Positions 7,133 through 9,913 of a stretch of 9,913 nucleotides of DNA are shown here, one piece after another. This DNA comes from JAAYCT01 sp964499575 (GTDB lineage Bacteria; Bacillota; Clostridia; Saccharofermentanales; Saccharofermentanaceae), in assembly GCA_964499575.1 (NCBI GenBank), contig CAZCLK010000035.1, positions 1 through 9,913 on the forward strand. The letters are read 5' to 3'. The notes beneath the pieces are model-generated. The model ran no database searches, had not been told where the DNA came from, and saw only the letters and a list, made by a program, of their open reading frames with translations. Made by a program: the position numbers and the translations under genes. Numbering within the stretch: the stretch's first letter is position 1; every line of letters starts with the position of its first letter.

Positions 7133-8092
7133 ATGTGGACATGTTCTGAAATTCGTCAGGCGGCGAGAAACCGGATCCGCTTATCGCTTTGGCCGGTGAT
7201 CCTGGTCACGTTTATTTACTCCGCACTTTTATCGGTATTGCCGCTTTTTAATGCCGTGATCTCGATGACGGTGCAATGGCCGTGGTTAACCGGCGCCATA
7301 AGTATCGAGGAAATGGTTCCGATTACTTCGGCCGTTAACTCGACTTCTTCGTTAATCAATCTGGCACAGGTCGTATTGGTTTTCCTGATCTTCAACCCTA
7401 TGTACGTAGGTTATATCCGATATTTGGGATCGATCCGGGGAGAATCGCAGGATGTCGGAAGCGACATTAAGGGCTTATTCTGGGCTTTTCGCGAGAACCG
7501 TTACGGAGGAGTGGTATCCGGAACGTCATGGAAACAGTTATGGATGATGATATGGAGTTGGGCCGCTTCTGCAATCATTATCGTCCCGGCGATGATCATG
7601 TTTGTGTTCTTGATCGTTCAATTTATATCCGGTATTTCGGGCGATCGAGGCTACAACGATTATTTTCGTTTTTTCTCCCAAGGCGCCCCGGAAAATGTAT
7701 TAGTATGGGTATTGATGTTCTTCGGATTTTTCCTGGTTGCCGGCATCGGTGTCTGGATCATCCTTATGAATCGATTCTATGCATATCTGTTTACGGAGTT
7801 TGTCCTGGCCGAGCGAACGGATCTGTCCTATAAGGCTGCGTTGGATCTGAGCAAGCAAATGACTCAGGGTTTAAAGATGAAACTGTTTTTGCTGGAGCTG
7901 TCTTTTATCGGCTGGCATTTATTGAGCGTGCTGACGTTGTACCTTCTGCAGTTATGGATTATGCCGTACCGGATATCCGCGTTTCAAGAGGTTTACGAAC
8001 GCAGAAAGCAGGAAATGGGTATCCTCATGTATCCGCAGGCCGCGGAGCCACAGCAGGCGGTTATACCGAACGGGGACGGGGCAAGGGGATGA
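7133..8092 (+). CDS. DUF975 family integral membrane protein
   Basis: The 319-residue protein is strongly hydrophobic, with about five likely membrane segments near residues 19-40, 75-95, 138-165, 189-213 and 252-275. The pattern matches the DUF975 family of Bacillota: an N-terminal EIRQAARNRI-like basic helix, then NRFYAYLFTEFVLAER (213-228), then repeated S-K-x-M-x-x-G (240-246), then LELSFIGWHLL (254-264) and a late WIMPY (275-279). The family has no established biochemical role; it presumably acts in the cytoplasmic membrane. The last 20 or so residues are a polar Gln/Ala/Gly-rich tail. Its stop codon overlaps the start of the flavoprotein gene by four bases (ATGA), so the two are almost certainly cotranscribed and translationally coupled. 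I assign the family from motif memory, not a search. Confidence 0.8.
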   Translation: MWTCSEIRQAARNRIRLSLWPVILVTFIYSALLSVLPLFNAVISMTVQWPWLTGAISIEEMVPITSAVNSTSSLINLAQVVLVFLIFNPMYVGYIRYLGSIRGESQDVGSDIKGLFWAFRENRYGGVVSGTSWKQLWMMIWSWAASAIIIVPAMIMFVFLIVQFISGISGDRGYNDYFRFFSQGAPENVLVWVLMFFGFFLVAGIGVWIILMNRFYAYLFTEFVLAERTDLSYKAALDLSKQMTQGLKMKLFLLELSFIGWHLLSVLTLYLLQLWIMPYRISAFQEVYERRKQEMGILMYPQAAEPQQAVIPNGDGARG

Positions 8093-9501
8093 GTCGAGAC
8101 AATCACTACGATGTAGTAATAATCGGAGCGGGGATTGCCGGGATTTTCGCGGCCTATGAATTGATGATCAACGATCCGAAATTAAGGGTCGTTCTGATCG
8201 AACAGGGACAACCGGTATCCAAACGAACCTGTCCGATCATCAAGGGCGCGACGGACAGTTGCATCGGCTGCAGTCCCTGTGCGATTATGCGCGGGTTCGG
8301 CGGAGCCGGAGCGTTTTCGGACGGAAAGTTTAATTTCACGACCCAGTTCGGAGGATGGCTCAACGAGTATATACCGGACCGTGAATTGATGCGCCTGATC
8401 GAGTATGTGGACGGAGTCAACGTCAAATTCGGGGCGACGACGGATATTTTTTCGACGGATACTCCCGAGGCGAACGCGATTCGCAGAAAGGCGATTGCGT
8501 TTGATCTTCATTTGATGGATGCCAAATGCAAGCACCTCGGTACCGAGCGGAACAGGGACCTCCTGGCGACCCAATTCGATTGGCTCGGAAAGCGGCTCGA
8601 CGTTCTGTGCGAAACGAAGGTCGAAGAGATTACGGTCAACGGCGACGGAAGTTTTGTGTTGGAGACGACCCAAGGAGCTTTTCAATGCGAATATTTGATC
8701 GCGGCGCCCGGTCGTTCCGGGGCCGAGTGGTTTTCGAAACAGTGTCAGAAACTGAAGCTGGTCATGATCAATAACCAGGTTGACCTGGGCTTGCGCGTCG
8801 AGCTCCCGGCGATCGTTTTCAAGGAGATCACCGACGCGATGTACGAGGCGAAGCTTCTTTACCGCACCGCACGGTATAAAGATGTCGTCCGTACGTTCTG
8901 CATGAATCCGTACGGTTATGTCGTCACGGAGAACACGGACGGCATCATTACGGTCAACGGTCACAGTTATACGGATCCTTCGATGCGAAGCGATAACACG
9001 AATTTCGCCCTTCTGGTGAGCAACCGGTTCACAACGCCGTTTAATGAACCGTATCAGTACGGCAAAAGAATTGCGTCTCTTTCGAACATGCTCGGCGGGG
9101 GAATCATGCTCCAGCGTTTCGGGGACCTGATGGACGGCAGAAGGACCAATGCGCACCGCCTGCCGCAGGGCTTTGTCAAACCGACGCTCAACGCGACGCC
9201 CGGCGACCTGTCGCTCGTTCTGCCGAAGCGTCATATGGACAATATCATCGAGATGATCCAGGTTCTGGATAAACTTGCGCCCGGCACGGCCAACCAGGAT
9301 ACGCTCCTGTACGGCGTGGAGGTCAAATTCTATAGCGCCCGCATCAGTTTGACCAATGAACTCGAGACCATGATTCCGAATTTTTTCGCGATCGGAGACG
9401 GAGCGGGGATCACGCGCGGATTGTCTCAGGCCGGAGCCAGCGGAGTTCATGCCGCCCGCGCGGTTTTGAAGCGAAAAGCAATATTTCCGAAGCCCGGATG
9501 A
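8089..9501 (+). CDS. FAD-dependent oxidoreductase, COG2509-like, with an N-terminal cysteine cluster
   Basis: The 470-residue protein begins with a Rossmann fold for FAD: VVIIGAGIAG (9-18), with E38 ending the second strand as the likely ribose ligand. Four cysteines follow, C48-x9-C58-x2-C61-x2-C64, then GFGGAGAFSDGK (69-80), which is characteristic of the uncharacterised COG2509 dehydrogenases. The C-terminal FAD motif is FFAIGDGAG (432-440). Substrate and electron partner are unknown. The cysteine spacing could bind an iron-sulfur cluster or zinc, but this is inference. An upstream in-frame ATG at 7954 would add 45 residues unlike the family, within the DUF975 gene; the ATG at 8089, preceded by GGGG runs at 8072-8081 and overlapping the DUF975 stop, is preferred. 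No convincing terminator follows, so transcription may continue towards the tRNA cluster. Confidence 0.85.
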   Translation: MSRDNHYDVVIIGAGIAGIFAAYELMINDPKLRVVLIEQGQPVSKRTCPIIKGATDSCIGCSPCAIMRGFGGAGAFSDGKFNFTTQFGGWLNEYIPDRELMRLIEYVDGVNVKFGATTDIFSTDTPEANAIRRKAIAFDLHLMDAKCKHLGTERNRDLLATQFDWLGKRLDVLCETKVEEITVNGDGSFVLETTQGAFQCEYLIAAPGRSGAEWFSKQCQKLKLVMINNQVDLGLRVELPAIVFKEITDAMYEAKLLYRTARYKDVVRTFCMNPYGYVVTENTDGIITVNGHSYTDPSMRSDNTNFALLVSNRFTTPFNEPYQYGKRIASLSNMLGGGIMLQRFGDLMDGRRTNAHRLPQGFVKPTLNATPGDLSLVLPKRHMDNIIEMIQVLDKLAPGTANQDTLLYGVEVKFYSARISLTNELETMIPNFFAIGDGAGITRGLSQAGASGVHAARAVLKRKAIFPKPG

Positions 9502-9585
9502 TGTCTGCTTCTCCGTCATTCCCGAACACGGCGGATGTCTGAATCTCCGTCACTCTCGAACATGGCTGATGTTGACATTTCCGTC
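9500..9585 (+). repeat. degenerate 34-base tandem repeat, about 2.5 copies
   Basis: Unit 1 (9500-9533) and unit 2 (9534-9567) match at 28 of 34 positions. A third, partial unit starts at 9568 and keeps the 34-base register, matching unit 2 at 13 of its first 18 bases. Shared blocks are GATGT at each unit start and TCCGTC at positions 13-18; units 1 and 2 also share CGAACA. The array begins on the last bases of the flavoprotein stop codon and runs into the tRNA promoter. It includes the stretch between 9502 and 9629, which has no other gene. Confidence 0.8.
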
Positions 9586-9600
9586 CTCCGCACATATAAT
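9572..9600 (+). promoter_or_regulatory. consensus promoter of the His-Gln-Lys tRNA cluster
   Basis: TTGACA (9572-9577) and TATAAT (9595-9600) are both perfect matches to the sigma-70/sigma-A consensus, with the optimal 17-base spacer. Transcription should start around 9606-9608, about 23 bases before tRNA-His. Such strength is expected for a stable-RNA operon. Confidence 0.93.
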
Positions 9601-9605
9601 TTCAT

Positions 9606-9626
9606 TCGTGCCATTAACCGGCACGA
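9606..9626 (+). other. hairpin at the 5' end of the tRNA precursor
   Basis: TCGTGCC (9606-9612) and GGCACGA (9620-9626) are perfect 7-base reverse complements around the loop ATTAACC. The expected start of transcription coincides with the hairpin base, so the primary transcript would begin folded, with only three bases between the stem and tRNA-His G-1 at 9630. Confidence 0.55.
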
Positions 9627-9629
9627 CAC

Positions 9630-9707
9630 GGTGGGATTAGTTCAGCTGGTTAGAGCGCTAGTTTGTGGCACTAGAGATCGTGGGTTCGAATCCCATATCC
9701 CACCCCA
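9630..9707 (+). tRNA. tRNA-His (anticodon GTG)
   Basis: The acceptor stem GTGGGAT (9631-9637) pairs with ATCCCAC (9697-9703). The anticodon stem CTAGT/ACTAG encloses loop TTGTGGC, with anticodon GTG at 9665-9667. The T arm GTGGG/CCCAT (with one G-T pair) has loop TTCGAAT. The His identity pair is present: G-1 at 9630 opposite discriminator C at 9704. CCA is encoded at 9705-9707. It is the first gene of the cluster. The 52-base spacer that follows holds a GC-rich stretch but no clear terminator. Confidence 0.97.
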
Positions 9708-9759
9708 ACCATCCCCTTCAAGCGGGGGCCCGGCTCAGTTATCCTGTTCCCGCATCCGA

Positions 9760-9834
9760 TGGGGTGTAGCCAAGCGGTAAGGCACGGGACTTTGACTCCC
9801 GCATGCGTAGGTTCAAATCCTGCCACCCCAGCCA
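9760..9834 (+). tRNA. tRNA-Gln (anticodon TTG)
   Basis: The acceptor stem TGGGGTG (9760-9766) pairs fully with CACCCCA (9824-9830). The anticodon stem CGGGA/TCCCG encloses loop CTTTGAC, with anticodon TTG at 9792-9794, which reads CAA and, by wobble, CAG. The discriminator is G and CCA is encoded at 9832-9834. Only three bases separate it from tRNA-Lys. Confidence 0.97.
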
Positions 9835-9837
9835 AAC

Positions 9838-9913
9838 GGTTCACTAGCTCAGTTGGTAGAGCACCTGACTTTTAATCAGGGGGTCCGGAGTTCGAACCTC
9901 CGGTGAGCCACCA
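9838..9913 (+). tRNA. tRNA-Lys (anticodon TTT)
   Basis: The acceptor stem GGTTCAC (9838-9844) pairs with GTGAGCC (9903-9909), with one T-G pair. The anticodon stem CCTGA/TCAGG encloses loop CTTTTAA, with anticodon TTT at 9871-9873. The discriminator is A and the encoded CCA is the last three bases of the window. The tRNA cluster may continue beyond the edge. Confidence 0.97.

Noticed and set aside
8182..9519. A long minus-strand open frame (445 codons) opposite the flavoprotein gene
   Set aside because: It mirrors the coding strand of a clear FAD oxidoreductase, is rich in Arg and His as antisense frames often are, and shows no recognisable domain.
9502..9571. A CRISPR-like array, because of the direct repeats
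   Set aside because: The units are contiguous with no spacers, only about 2.5 copies, imperfect, and have no cas genes nearby.
9708..9759. A terminator or hidden gene in the His-Gln tRNA spacer
   Set aside because: GCGGG (9722-9726) and CCCGC (9749-9753) can pair, but the loop is 22 bases and no T run follows. The spacer is too short for a gene and is most likely plain processed linker.
9535..9780. An open frame of 81 codons beginning in the second tandem-repeat unit
   Set aside because: It runs straight through the tRNA-His gene and into tRNA-Gln, has no ribosome binding site, and shows no protein-like pattern. The repeat units give similar short peptides only because the DNA is similar; 34 is not a multiple of 3.

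Overview
The window looks like a chromosomal housekeeping segment from a Gram-positive bacterium, most likely a member of the Bacillota (Clostridia-like). This rests on a ClpE-type Clp ATPase with an N-terminal zinc finger, a DUF975 membrane protein, a stand-alone bifunctional ArgJ, strong GGAGG-like ribosome binding sites and consensus sigma-A promoters. Base composition is moderate (about half G+C by eye). No transposase, integrase, phage gene, CRISPR array or rRNA was seen.

Layout, left to right. (1) Positions 1-75 hold tRNA-Glu(CTC) on the minus strand, with its own probable promoter at 96-125. (2) A 177-base divergent intergenic region carries an AT-rich dyad at 133-160 and a weak promoter for the next operon. 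(3) uvrA (253-3255) and a clpE-like gene (3256-5709) form a tightly coupled plus-strand pair: the UvrA stop codon directly abuts the ClpE start codon. The pair ends at a terminator at 5726-5763 that should work in both directions. (4) argJ (5798-7006, minus) converges on that terminator. (5) A short divergent promoter region (7007-7132) separates argJ from a plus-strand pair: a DUF975 membrane protein (7133-8092) and a COG2509-like FAD-dependent oxidoreductase (8089-9501) that overlap by four bases. (6) Just after the flavoprotein stop codon come about two and a half copies of a degenerate 34-base tandem repeat, whose last partial copy contains a perfect consensus promoter. That promoter drives a tRNA cluster, His(GTG)-Gln(TTG)-Lys(TTT), to the end of the window. 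All four tRNAs encode their CCA ends.

Functionally, uvrA-clpE joins nucleotide excision repair to protein quality control, which suggests shared stress expression. ArgJ performs the acetyl-recycling step of arginine synthesis without other arg genes nearby. The DUF975/flavoprotein pair has no established function, but the genes should be expressed together.

I found no convincing wholly new system. The points most worth a second look are the tandem repeat that runs into the tRNA promoter, the dyad upstream of uvrA, the unusual uvrA-clpE coupling with its extended protein tails and linker, and the membrane protein/flavoprotein pair.
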